Shown here one piece after another: positions 1 to 10,700 of a stretch of DNA of 64,000 nucleotides. The notes under the pieces are model-generated. The model did not search any database. It saw nothing but the letters and a program-made list of their open reading frames with translations, and was not told where the DNA came from. The stretch comes from Candidatus Methanoperedens sp. (GTDB lineage Archaea > Halobacteriota > Methanosarcinia > Methanosarcinales > Methanoperedenaceae): contig JAPMTX010000135.1 of the NCBI GenBank assembly GCA_026552855.1, positions 1-64,000 on the forward strand, read 5' to 3'. Both the position numbers and the translations under genes were made by a program. How positions within the stretch are numbered: position 1 is the first letter of the stretch; every line of letters starts with the position of its first letter.

Positions 1-200
1 TTTCTTGTATTGGAAAGGTTTTTCATGCTATGTTAAATTCAAAATCATTTGATACTTCGTTTTATAGCATCCTTATATTATGGTGAGCTTAAAATGATTC
101 TCTTAACCGAACACCCATGCATCAGACTCACAAGGAAAATAGTTATGCTGGATAATAAAGCACCACTCATTCTCATGACTTTAGAGATAACTTTTTGTAT

Positions 201-3149
201 TTATACCTTATGTTTCCTTTTTATTTCCTCAAGCACCAACGGGTCCCATTGTGCTTTTACCCATTTGCTGCCTCCCAGATTATCTATCGTTATTGAATCG
301 ATATCCGCACCTCTGAAGTCAGTCTCATTATCAAAATCAGCGCCCTTGAGATTCACCTGGCGCAAATTTGCTCCTCTCAGTACAGCCCCTTTTAAATTGG
401 CACTCATAAGCCCGGCATTATAAAGATCGGCACCTGATAAATCAGCTTTAGATAAATCTGCACGATATAATTCAGCATCTTTTAAATCAGCGTTTTTTAA
501 TTTTGCTTTTTCCAGATTTGCATACCATAATGTTGAATTATTTAATTTTGCATTATTAAGAATTGCATTTTCTAAATGTGCACTATTCAATTTGGCACGG
601 GTCAATTTAGCATTTTCTAAATTAGCCTCACTAAGGTCAGCCCCATCTAAATTTATAGAGCTCAGATTTAACCCTTTCAAATCTACCTTATGCAGACTTT
701 TCCCAGCTAAACTTTCTCTATTTTTTATTGATTTATCAAGTTCATCTGTTAGCCCGATATATTGCTTGATACCTTCTTTCTTCTTCTCTGAAGTTGGGAT
801 TTCTTGCGGTTTAATGGATTTCTGGACAGCGTTTATCTCATTTGTAAGCTCATTAATTGCAGCTTTTATCCTGTTTGTATCCTCTTCTTTCAAAACCTTT
901 TTTATCTCTTCTATTGATCTTTCGATATTCTTTTTATGATCTGGAGATGTATCGTTAAGTTCTTTTAGAGTATCTTCAGCCTCATGTATCAGTGAATCGG
1001 CATTATTCTGGAGATTGATAAGTTCCTTTTCTTCAACCTTTTCACTTGTGACATGACCCAGAGAAATAACCTGCTGAATTAGACCATCTAACTTCCATTC
1101 CGGGATTTCTTCTGATTCCAATTTATCTTCTTGCTCATTGATATATTCGTGAAATTGCGTCAAGAGGTTACTCAAAGATTTATCATTCAAAAAATCATCA
1201 ATTTGTTTGGTTTTTTCAGGCAGTTCCATGAACTTGTATATGTTCAGTTCATCATTTTCTGTCTTAGCAATGAATTCACCTTTATTAACGTCGTCAATTT
1301 TTAGATTTGCCCTGGTTTTCATTTCGTTGAGTCCAAACGAAAGATAATTTTTTTCAGCAGATACTCTTATGGCCGTGTTGTTGTCAGTTTTTTCAATTTT
1401 TTCTTTTTTTACCCAGTCAATACTATAATTCTGCTTTAAAAAGTTCATGAATCTATCGCTATCGTTTTCGGGAATTTTATCCCAGCAAAACAAATGCTCG
1501 TTGGAACTAAAGTATTTGGATAATTTCTCCCGGAAAAGCACTTGCCTCAAAATCAATGGGTCTCTTAATACTGCATCTCTGAGTTCAGGATGATTAAGAC
1601 ATATAATATTCCAGATTATCATTAAGCTATCATTGATTATTCGTTCTGCCTCTGATAGATCTTCCTGAAGATTCATTGCCTTGGCAATATTGCGCTGAAG
1701 CTCTATAATATTGAAAAAACGTTTTATTTTCCGCGGGTTATTTTCTATCCCTTCTATTATCAGTTTCAGATATTGACCGTAAAATTCTAAATCCAAATCT
1801 CGCATATTGCGGATAAACTTCTTCATATCAGTTTTTTCAATAGGCGGGAGCTGAAAGCTTAACTGAATGATCTTCTCCAGATAATTTTCTCCGGTGATAA
1901 GAACATTTTCATTGGTCTTTCCTTCATCACCTTTTCCTATGAATTGTTCCCTGTACTTCTTATTTATTATATATGAAATCACACGTCTATCTATTCCCAG
2001 AACAAAAATACAGCCCTCCACATCTAGAAAGAGCTTAATTGCATCAAGGACTTCCAGGGCTTTCTCAGGAAGGGAGCGGTCAAGATCATCAATAAAGATG
2101 ATGACCCTTCTATTAACATAATATTTTTTAATAATTTCCGCAAATTTATTATGGAACTCTTCCATGAATTGAATTTTTTTAATGTTTATGGTCTTTTTCT
2201 CTCGCTGTACCGATTCTAAAATATCTTTGATAGCTTCTTCATTTGCGCCTTTCTCTATCAAATCAGTAAGATTACTTCCTATTACTGGCACAAGTGAAAG
2301 ACTGATCTTAAGTGCCCCTTTTGATGCTCTTCCGAGGTCAAAGTTTAAATCGCCAAGTTCCTCACGATTGACTTCGTGGTAAAGGCTTGCCTGGAGATCT
2401 GTAAGTTCTTTATCCAGTTCTTTCTCATTTTTGCCTTTAGGGTATATGCTCAACTTACCATTTTCCGTTTCCACAATATATTTGTCAATACTACCGCCAC
2501 TGATCTGCAGGTCTCTGGTTTTTTCATTGTTAAGTCTTAGTGAAAGAAAATTTTTTCCGATAGTTACTTTTATGGCATTATCGTTATCAATTTTCTCAAT
2601 TTTTGCCGTTTTTACCCAACCAATCCCAAATTTCTCTGTCAGAGAAAGAAAATCTTTTCTAGTAGTTACTCTTATGGCCTTATTGCCATCGATTTTCTCA
2701 ATTTTTTCTTTTTTTACCCAGTCAATATTACAATTCTGCTTTAGAAAGTCTATGAGTATTGCGCTATCGTTTCCGGGAATCTCATCCCAGCTAAACAAAT
2801 GCCCTTTAGGTTTCAATTCTTCCAGAACTCGCATTAGCAGAGCGCGTCGAATCGAGTCTTCTTTATCAAACTTCCATGCGTTAAACCAGATAGTCTGGGC
2901 AGGGCAATCGTTTTTGTTTTCTTGAATCTTTTTCTCTATAGTCCTCATGAGGCTGGTTTTTCCGCTTCCCCAGTCACCAACTATACCTATAACAAGTGGT
3001 GTGCCAGTTTTCTTACTCTGGATAATTCCTGCTATAGCATTTGCATAAGCATCAAAATTGAAAAATTTTGCCTCTGATTCAGGGTAATCATCAAAAATCG
3101 TTGCCTCTGATACCGGGTTACCACCAGGAGGCGCCTGTATGTTTTTCAT
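201..3149 (-). CDS. KAP-family P-loop NTPase with C-terminal pentapeptide repeats
   Basis: About 982 residues from the ATG at 3149, which has GGAGGAGG upstream; a TTG at 3173 is an alternative start. The N-terminus has a Walker A motif (GIVGDWGSGKTSL), and a Walker B-like segment (RVIIFIDDLDRS) follows in the middle, as in KAP NTPases. The region after the NTPase is rich in acidic coiled coil. The last ~150 residues are A(N/D)LxxAxL pentapeptide repeats (DNA about 300-690), which form a right-handed beta helix. A module with the signature WVKKEKIEKID..AIRV occurs about three times, twice next to Walker A (DNA ~2560-2830) and once in the second half (~1300-1510). KAP ATPases are linked to membrane-associated assemblies and to some defence loci; the function here is inferred only. 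No partner gene is adjacent, since the upstream neighbour is a surface-glycan protein 77 bp away. Confidence 0.85.
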   Translation of the reverse strand: MKNIQAPPGGNPVSEATIFDDYPESEAKFFNFDAYANAIAGIIQSKKTGTPLVIGIVGDWGSGKTSLMRTIEKKIQENKNDCPAQTIWFNAWKFDKEDSIRRALLMRVLEELKPKGHLFSWDEIPGNDSAILIDFLKQNCNIDWVKKEKIEKIDGNKAIRVTTRKDFLSLTEKFGIGWVKTAKIEKIDNDNAIKVTIGKNFLSLRLNNEKTRDLQISGGSIDKYIVETENGKLSIYPKGKNEKELDKELTDLQASLYHEVNREELGDLNFDLGRASKGALKISLSLVPVIGSNLTDLIEKGANEEAIKDILESVQREKKTINIKKIQFMEEFHNKFAEIIKKYYVNRRVIIFIDDLDRSLPEKALEVLDAIKLFLDVEGCIFVLGIDRRVISYIINKKYREQFIGKGDEGKTNENVLITGENYLEKIIQLSFQLPPIEKTDMKKFIRNMRDLDLEFYGQYLKLIIEGIENNPRKIKRFFNIIELQRNIAKAMNLQEDLSEAERIINDSLMIIWNIICLNHPELRDAVLRDPLILRQVLFREKLSKYFSSNEHLFCWDKIPENDSDRFMNFLKQNYSIDWVKKEKIEKTDNNTAIRVSAEKNYLSFGLNEMKTRANLKIDDVNKGEFIAKTENDELNIYKFMELPEKTKQIDDFLNDKSLSNLLTQFHEYINEQEDKLESEEIPEWKLDGLIQQVISLGHVTSEKVEEKELINLQNNADSLIHEAEDTLKELNDTSPDHKKNIERSIEEIKKVLKEEDTNRIKAAINELTNEINAVQKSIKPQEIPTSEKKKEGIKQYIGLTDELDKSIKNRESLAGKSLHKVDLKGLNLSSINLDGADLSEANLENAKLTRAKLNSAHLENAILNNAKLNNSTLWYANLEKAKLKNADLKDAELYRADLSKADLSGADLYNAGLMSANLKGAVLRGANLRQVNLKGADFDNETDFRGADIDSITIDNLGGSKWVKAQWDPLVLEEIKRKHKV

Positions 3150-3226
3150 CTCAATCCTCCTCCGATTGTCCAAATTTACGGTATAGAAAACTATTTCTTT
3201 TGTTAAAAGCCTTTCTACATTACATC

Positions 3227-6200
3227 TTACGTCCCTGAATTATTCGATGGCGACATCTTTACCAGACTGTCAAATAATTTATAAATCCTTCCCTTCACCT
3301 CAATCTCAGCATCCTTCGGTACGAACCCCGGCTTTTCAGCCCTGAAGGTATGATTGCCTCTTCTTACCGAGACCTCCACTTTCCCATCACGGTCGCTCTC
3401 ATACCTTCTTGCATCCACGTAAACGCTGGCATTCGCTACAGGCGCGCCCTCACTGTCCCTGACCGTTACAATGCTGCTGCCCTCATAAACTCCCGAAAGG
3501 TCAAGCGTGAGATTTTTTCTTACGATATCCGGTTCTACGGTTATCTGCTTCTGCTCTTTGCCTTTCAGGTCAAAGCTGACATAAAGCCTGCACTCCTCTG
3601 CTCTTATCTCCTGCCTCGGTATCCGCCCGTTCACGGCAGAGTACGGGCAGGAATCGTTCAGGAGCGGCATCGTAAGCCTGTATGTGATACCTTTTACCTC
3701 TTCGGCATTGTAGCTTGAGGCGTTCATGACCATATAATCAATGCCGCCTGTCGCTTTTATAGAAATGTTGTCAAGACGCCTGAAATGGGCAGCAACCGCT
3801 TCAGGGGTTGTAAAGCTCATCTCTCTCTTCCTGGCGTAATCTACCAGCTCCATCGCTCTGTTTGTGTACTCAGGATTGCCAATATCGTTAGTGTTCCACC
3901 AGAGCACAGCCACGCCTCCGTCATCGATCACCGAATCAAGGGTCTCTCTCCACTGGTAGAACACGTTATCCACATCGAATTCGGGTCTCAGGAGCAGGCT
4001 GCTCGGAGAGGTGACAGGAATGAACACTATCCCTGTCCTTTCGCCCTGGTAATAGGCAAGCTTCGGGTGCCTCACCCCTTCCCTGAAGAACTCCATATAC
4101 GGCGATGCGACACTGGGCGACTGGGCGAACAGGATATTATTATCAGACATCGCCTTTATTGTATCAAGGTTGTACCTGAACGACTTGAACGACACGCCGC
4201 TGGCTCCGAGCGCTTTTAACCTCCTCAGTTCTTCTCTCTGGCTGCTCTGGCTTTTGTATGTATCCTTCTGTTTATCCTTCTGGTAAAGGCTTGCATAACC
4301 CACCGGCTTTACCCCTTCCTGGACCCTGTCTGTATTCTCCGGGGTGATTACCTCATTGTATGTCACTTTCTTTTTCTGGAACTGAACATATGCGTTCGAT
4401 GAGTACTGCGCAGTATCGCTGTCCTCAGAGGAATAATAACCTGTCAGGATGACCGGTACTTTAGCCTCGGGATACAGGTACGGCGTAATAGAGGTATAGC
4501 GTTCTGCATTGCTCTTTGCTGTAGCCATGTCACCGACCGAGATGTACTGCACCAGGTCTGCCGAATCCGCGGGTGTGAGGGTAGAACTTGAACCCATGGA
4601 GATGGAGCCGTACTCGTAGATGGTCGAGCCCTTATAGGATATCCTGGTAGGATAGGGTTTCATGTCGCTGTACCTGATGTATATGCCTGTATCGTCCTCG
4701 TTAAAATATATCTCGTTGAATTTCTTATCCTTCAGGATCACGGTATCCTGCGAAGGGTAGATTATTTTCTCCCGCGAACTCTCTCCTCCAAGCTCGATCT
4801 GGTTGAACTCGAACTCCCTTACAGGGGCAAAGATGGAGGTTGTAAGCGCAAGGTTCATCTCAAGGTCGCTGCTGGATCTCACCCAGTCGTTCGCAACCGT
4901 TATCTCTCTCTGTATGGTCTTTTCATAGAAAATATACCTGACAATCAGGGTTGCCCAGTTCTCTGTATTGTTCTCATCCTTCACGACCGCCCTGTATAAT
5001 ATCTCGTTACCTTCTACCGATATAGAAGGATAGTACAGATCGTTCAGGTTGTAATCCACCTGTCTATCCATGTACGCGCCCCTCCATGAGATCTTTATGT
5101 TATCAAAAAATCCGCCATCTCCCAGCAGGTTCTTTGTCCTTGTTCCGATGTAACTTATCATGGGCGATGACTGGCTGAGCTTTACCTTATAGAATTCGTT
5201 CTCGATAACGTAGACCGAGCCCATCTCCCGTATTTCAGGCGCATTATCCTCAAACCTGAGCCCCGCTCCCTCAGGGCTTGCGCTTACCGTGTTCGCAGGA
5301 GGAGCCACGTACCTGTAGATACTGAAATTATTATTGGAGGAATATATCTTATCCAGTTGTTTGTTCGAATCTATGCTCAGCGGTTTCCTGATATCACTGA
5401 ACCCGCCGAGCGTTCTCTCGGATGAGATGATGTATTTGATATTGAACGAGTAGAGGTCTTTCGTATACTCCTCAGCCCCTTGCGAGAAATAGGTGTTCTC
5501 AAGGTCTTTTATGTACCTTTTCATCTCAGCACCTGAAGGGATGCTCGGCGTGAGCTTGTCCGCGTATATGTTTATCCTCTCCCTGTATGCGAATTCAGGC
5601 GCACCTTCCGCTGGATTGCCGACCGTGCTGAGCCATCTCAGGTTCTCCTTCTCGTTCTCAGTACCGCTGATGATGGGCTGGTAGTAGAGATTACCTATTA
5701 TCGGGGCTGCAATGAGAGTGAGCAGAAGTAATAAAAAGACAGCAGAGGTAGCTATTCGTTTAACTTTATCCTCCTGATACCTTTTAAACGCCGGGAGAAT
5801 ATAGTAAAATCCAGCTGCTGAGCTGATGGGGATTATAAGGAACATGTAGTACAGCTCTCTTAATGAGCCCGTACCTTCACCGGATTGCAGTGCGCCGGGG
5901 AAAAAAGATGTCAGGGCAAGAGATAAAGCAATGCACTTGCCCCTGTAATCAAGTTTCAGTATCCCGATAGCGGAGAGCAGAGTATGCGCAGGACCCAGCC
6001 AGAAGGGTGAAGTTGCAATGCTGTGGGATACATTCCTGATATTCCCTACTACGGGCAGGGCTGCATGGTTCAGATAGTCCTGTGCTCCTACTTTTGATCT
6101 GATGAATATAGAGAATTTTGCCGCGGCAAAGATCAGCGAGGACCAGAATATCACATAGGTAATGTTGTTCCCGACAAATATCCTTTCGTAGAAGATATTC

Positions 6201-7054
6201 CCCATCTCTCTGATCGATTCCACTCCGAGCCTAGAAGCGATGGATTCGCTGATAGATATTACAAGCTTTCCCTTGTCTATGTACTGGGGCTGGACATAGG
6301 GAAAAATCTGCATTGCAGCGACGTAAAGAATAAGCATGCCCACAATGACAACATATACCCCGGTATCGAATTTTTTCCAGAACAGAGCCAGCAGGATAAA
6401 ATAAGCTATAGAGAAGAACAGCAAAAATATGAATGTCCCGGTATGCGTGAAAACCAGGGAGAATACGAGCATTGCCATAATAAGGACCTTGCCTGGCTCA
6501 TGCTTTGTTAAGAACATGTATATGATCGGGACGAGGAGCACTGAAATAAACCTGCCAGTGGCATACTGCAGCATGTTCATGACCATGAGCGGCATGGAAA
6601 CAAGGAATATCGCAGCCACGATAGCCTGGTTCTCTGACTGGAGCAGGTAGCGGGCGTATATGTAATAAAAAAAGACGAGTACCAGGGACAGGATGAGCGG
6701 CAAAAGGTATGCAAGCTCCTGGATACCTATACCTGTGACCTTCATGACTATGGAGCCGAAAAACCACAGACCAAAGGGATAATCGTACAGCAGGTACTCC
6801 TCCTTGAACGATTTTTCGTAAAACCCGAACAGCGAATTTGAATCCGCCATTCTTACTGTGTTGTACATGTGCGTATAGACATCCGTGCCCGACGGGGAAA
6901 GTAATACCAGTGTGGGGAGCACGTATGCAAGGAATATGATGGAGAGAAGGAAATATACCAGGTATAAAGTCTCCCTATCCCATCCCGGACCTGTAAAAGG
7001 CAAAGCGCGGACGTATCTGTTAAACCTGCTGATTAATTCGTCTCTAACTCCCAC
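3227..7054 (-). CDS. Large GT-C-like multi-membrane protein with deacetylase-like and carboxypeptidase-regulatory-like exterior domains
   Basis: 1275 residues, GTG start. About a dozen membrane helices in residues ~25-470 are interrupted after the first by an extracytoplasmic loop with a GTDVYTH motif, the layout of GT-C/STT3-like lipid-linked sugar transferases. A long exterior part follows. It includes a beta-rich segment, then a TIM-barrel-like region around residues 900-1120 resembling NodB/polysaccharide deacetylases but without a clear metal triad. The end is a carboxypeptidase-regulatory-like beta sandwich (VRDSEGAPVANASVYVD). The protein probably acts at the membrane in surface glycan metabolism; this is inferred from topology. 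A TATA-like GTTTAAATCC lies about 25 bp upstream of the GTG, so the transcript may be nearly leaderless. The exact family is not recognised. Confidence 0.7.
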   Translation of the reverse strand: MGVRDELISRFNRYVRALPFTGPGWDRETLYLVYFLLSIIFLAYVLPTLVLLSPSGTDVYTHMYNTVRMADSNSLFGFYEKSFKEEYLLYDYPFGLWFFGSIVMKVTGIGIQELAYLLPLILSLVLVFFYYIYARYLLQSENQAIVAAIFLVSMPLMVMNMLQYATGRFISVLLVPIIYMFLTKHEPGKVLIMAMLVFSLVFTHTGTFIFLLFFSIAYFILLALFWKKFDTGVYVVIVGMLILYVAAMQIFPYVQPQYIDKGKLVISISESIASRLGVESIREMGNIFYERIFVGNNITYVIFWSSLIFAAAKFSIFIRSKVGAQDYLNHAALPVVGNIRNVSHSIATSPFWLGPAHTLLSAIGILKLDYRGKCIALSLALTSFFPGALQSGEGTGSLRELYYMFLIIPISSAAGFYYILPAFKRYQEDKVKRIATSAVFLLLLLTLIAAPIIGNLYYQPIISGTENEKENLRWLSTVGNPAEGAPEFAYRERINIYADKLTPSIPSGAEMKRYIKDLENTYFSQGAEEYTKDLYSFNIKYIISSERTLGGFSDIRKPLSIDSNKQLDKIYSSNNNFSIYRYVAPPANTVSASPEGAGLRFEDNAPEIREMGSVYVIENEFYKVKLSQSSPMISYIGTRTKNLLGDGGFFDNIKISWRGAYMDRQVDYNLNDLYYPSISVEGNEILYRAVVKDENNTENWATLIVRYIFYEKTIQREITVANDWVRSSSDLEMNLALTTSIFAPVREFEFNQIELGGESSREKIIYPSQDTVILKDKKFNEIYFNEDDTGIYIRYSDMKPYPTRISYKGSTIYEYGSISMGSSSTLTPADSADLVQYISVGDMATAKSNAERYTSITPYLYPEAKVPVILTGYYSSEDSDTAQYSSNAYVQFQKKKVTYNEVITPENTDRVQEGVKPVGYASLYQKDKQKDTYKSQSSQREELRRLKALGASGVSFKSFRYNLDTIKAMSDNNILFAQSPSVASPYMEFFREGVRHPKLAYYQGERTGIVFIPVTSPSSLLLRPEFDVDNVFYQWRETLDSVIDDGGVAVLWWNTNDIGNPEYTNRAMELVDYARKREMSFTTPEAVAAHFRRLDNISIKATGGIDYMVMNASSYNAEEVKGITYRLTMPLLNDSCPYSAVNGRIPRQEIRAEECRLYVSFDLKGKEQKQITVEPDIVRKNLTLDLSGVYEGSSIVTVRDSEGAPVANASVYVDARRYESDRDGKVEVSVRRGNHTFRAEKPGFVPKDAEIEVKGRIYKLFDSLVKMSPSNNSGT

Positions 7055-7241
7055 AACCGTATATACCGACTATGTGGATTTAAACTTTTTCAGAGTAAAG
7101 AATTAGGTTTATTTTCAAAAAAATATTTTCAAATGAAGAAAAAAACAAATTGGATACATATTAACTGTTAAAAACCAGAAATAACAGAAATTTACCGATA
7201 AATTTATAAATAAGTCGGTTATTTGGTTTAGTACGATACCG

Positions 7242-7640
7242 ATGATAAAAAAAATGCTGACGTTATTGCTTTTAGCAGTGCGCTGGTGCTCTTCATCAGC
7301 ACCCTTATCATTGATTCAGAGGCAGATCTCTACTGTCTATTATTTCGGAACGGCTGTGCCTCCTAAAGTAATCCCCTGGTATAACAGCAGGATTAATGGT
7401 AACATCCAGCTTCTAATAATCAACAACGGGGGAACTGTAGCATACGCCGTGAGAGAGACAGTAAGCTGCCTGAACTGGCTTATGGATGACATGATGCAGG
7501 GCAGCAGGTATTATCCAGTGCCGGGCAGCAGGTATGACCTTCCCGTGGCTTTTCGGGGAACGTCTGGCAGCCAAAAACTACTTTTCAGTGCCGTGAACTC
7601 TGACAGCAAAGCGAGCGGCTGCCCTGTCGGTTTTATATAA
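7242..7640 (+). pseudogene. Frameshifted small secreted/membrane protein remnant
   Basis: The open frame encodes 132 residues with a poor N-terminus (RWCSSSAPLSLIQRQ). The neighbouring frame over 7244-7330 instead reads KKNADVIAFSSALVLFIST, a convincing membrane-anchor segment, and then stops. The downstream part (VPPKVIPWYNSRINGNIQLL through an RYDLP stretch) reads well in the first frame. This indicates an anchored exterior protein broken by a frameshift between about 7310 and 7360, or a sequencing indel. No family recognised. Confidence 0.45.
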
Positions 7641-7772
7641 TAGCAATGAAATTATTTCTTGCATTTGTAAACTTTTGGCTTGGTAATATTAATATAATTA
7701 TTTGATATTGTAATTCTAATATAAATAGAAAAGTATATATAATCCAAATTCATATGCTTTAAAAAATGGAAC

Positions 7773-10700
7773 GTGGTCGTAATGATTATGATGAGAAAAA
7801 CAGAAAGACAACGACGAATGATATTAGGACGGTTGAGGTATACGGTAAAAACACTTAGCTTTAAACCACTGCTGGCAGGGCTGCTGCTTATATTTCTTTC
7901 AGCGCCCGTCATGGCTTCGGCTGAAAGCTGGAAATTAAGTTTTGATATAAAAGCCGAATGGGATTCCAATCTTGAGCGCCTTGATATATACGTTGACAAT
8001 ACAAAGGTCACTCAGATAGATTCAAGCAATTTTGCGGCTGATAAGTATTACGATAATGCCCCTGTATCGCCTGCGCATATGGAAATTGACCTGAGCAGCT
8101 ACGCCTCTTTGAATTCACGGGTGAAACTTCGGCTTTACATGAAAGGTTCAGAGGAATACGGCAGATGGGTCCTGCTTGATAAGGTTTCTATACTTCACAA
8201 CGGGAAATCTGTCAGGTACACTGACTGGACCATGAACAAATATCCATCTGATACAGGCATAACAATGAAACAGATATACGGGGATGAGCAGAGGCTCATG
8301 TTCTCGCGCAGCCCGTCTATAGACGGACCGACTAAGAGCGGGGACTACGCTGAGTTCGTCTCTGCGCCTTTAGCTGATTCAGCCGAGCTTGAGATCGAGC
8401 CTTCTGATATTTCATTCACACCTGAGACGCCCATCAGCTCAGTGCCGGGTAATGTTAATATTAATGCCAGGGTCAGGAACACAGGCAGCCTTGATACCGG
8501 GAATACTGTCAGGATGGAACTCTGGATCAATGACGCAAAACAGGGTGAAACATCCTCTTTCTCAGTGCCTGGCGGCGGGTCAGCAACAAAACAGTTCTCA
8601 TATAATTATGCAGGCAACCTTGACAGGGTGGAGGTCAGGGTGGTTTCAGCGGACGATGCAAGAACCTACAACAACAGGGCAGTCCGCTATCTCACGCCTG
8701 CGAAACCCTATCTTCTCTTTAAGAACTTCGCCGACACCCCGATATACAAGTATGCGAACAGCGAGCCGTATAAGACCTGGAGGCTCCAGATAAAAGATTA
8801 TGCGGATACGTACAAGAGCAATCCGGGTACTGTGGGCTACATGATCAAATACCTGGCTGCAGCTTACCTGATTACAGGCGATGCGTCGTATGCCGATGCA
8901 GCAGCCGGCGCCCTGCTCAATATAAAACCGCCGTCGTCGCCGAGTTTTGCGGCGCACCCTTATCTTGATTATGAGAACGATATGCCGGACTACATAGAAT
9001 CATTCGATCTCATAAGGGAATACCTTTTCAAGAACAGGAATTCGGATTACTATGCAATCCAGGAGAAGCTTGCAGCCATGGCTTCAGACGTGAAATGGAG
9101 GACTTTCAATTATTATTTCTATGATTTCACCGAGGTCTTCCCCAGAGATGCGATGCTCGGAGATACGAACAACCACCCTATCTCAGAGAATTCTGTGCTC
9201 ATTTCCATAGCTTCAGGTCTTCTGGATTATCACGGCAGTAAAATGGACAATCTGGACGCTGCCGGCTCTGCAAAGATAGCTGCCAGGAACCTGTTTGAGG
9301 AATCGTACCTCGGCGCCCCTATCCCGGTCGCAAGGCTTGTGAATGGAAAGGGCGGGTACGGCATGCAGGGAGGGTACAGGTTCCAGTATGCAGATTTTCT
9401 GGCAAAAGCGATGGTCGTCTATAACTCGGCGTACGGGATAAACCCTGTAAAAGCCTATCCTCTTGCGCACGATGTGCTTGATATGCCGATATGGCATATG
9501 CTCCCTGCCGGGTGCGAGCCCCCGGGGAAAGGGCAGTCCTCAGGCTCGACCTCCTGGGGTGAAGAGTACATCCTGGCAGGTCTGTTCGAGGGAAAGGACA
9601 GGGCAAACTACCAGTGGTATATCGAGAACGTGCTCAAAAAACCCTACTGCTCGCCCGCAACCTCTCCCGATATAGTGGATAAGGGGCTGCTGTACGATTC
9701 CAGCTACAATCCTCCTGCAAAGCCCTCTTTTAGCCCGGGGGATTCTTATATCTCGGAAGATAGCGCGATGGCAATCCTGAGGAAAGGGTATACGCCAGAC
9801 TCCACGTACCTGCGGCTGATGGGGCACCGGGATTCTGTCTCAGGTCACGCTGAGACCTCGCACAGCTACCAGGGCTCATACACCATGTGGTACAAGAACG
9901 CATACCTGATAGCAGACCGCGGCGATGAGAGAGGATTTACTGTTCCCCTACCTGAGTACGGGGGATTCGGTCATTCCTCCTTTATCTTTAACGACAGGCT
10001 TACACTGAGCACTCTCCAGCAGTTCGGCGAACAGAAAAATCCCGCAATACTGGACGGGTTTATCTCGTCGCCCGATATAGACGCTACGCGCATTAACACT
10101 GCAATAACGGACCTGAGGGACGTATACTCTGAGAAAGAGAGCAGTATGCCAGGCATCAACTGGGACAGGGATGTCCTGTTCCCGTCAGGGGAATACTACA
10201 TAATCGCAGACCATCTTACATCTGCTTCTCCCTATGATTTCGACATGACCGTGCATTACGGCGGCACCGAGGCTGACACATCCTCAGCTAAGTACGGCGG
10301 GGAATACAGCACTGCGGGTTATCCTGTCTCAGGAAATCTGCTCATCGACGGGCAGAAGGTGGACTGGTGGAGCAATTATGACAAGACTGACCAGCCTGTT
10401 GCCAGGAACACGAACAATATCAGGTGGACGACGAAAACCCTTACAGGAAGCCAGCTAAGCGGAAGCATTCCGCTCCAGCAGCACGATGTTGAGGTGATAA
10501 CGTACATAGCGCCCCTCACCAGGATAACGAACTACAAAGGACAGCAGCAGTTCGGCATCTATAACAAGGTAGGCGGTCTAATGTGGCATCCCTACATCCG
10601 CTCAAGGCAGTCAGGGACTGATGTGAAATATCTTACAGTTCAGTATCCCAGGGATGTAACTGCAGGTGAAGCTGTGCCGTCAATACAGCAGATCACAGTC

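Noticed and set aside
49-423. Plus-strand ORF of 124 codons at the left end
   Set aside because: It lies mostly antisense to the pentapeptide-repeat part of the KAP gene and has no motif or start signal.
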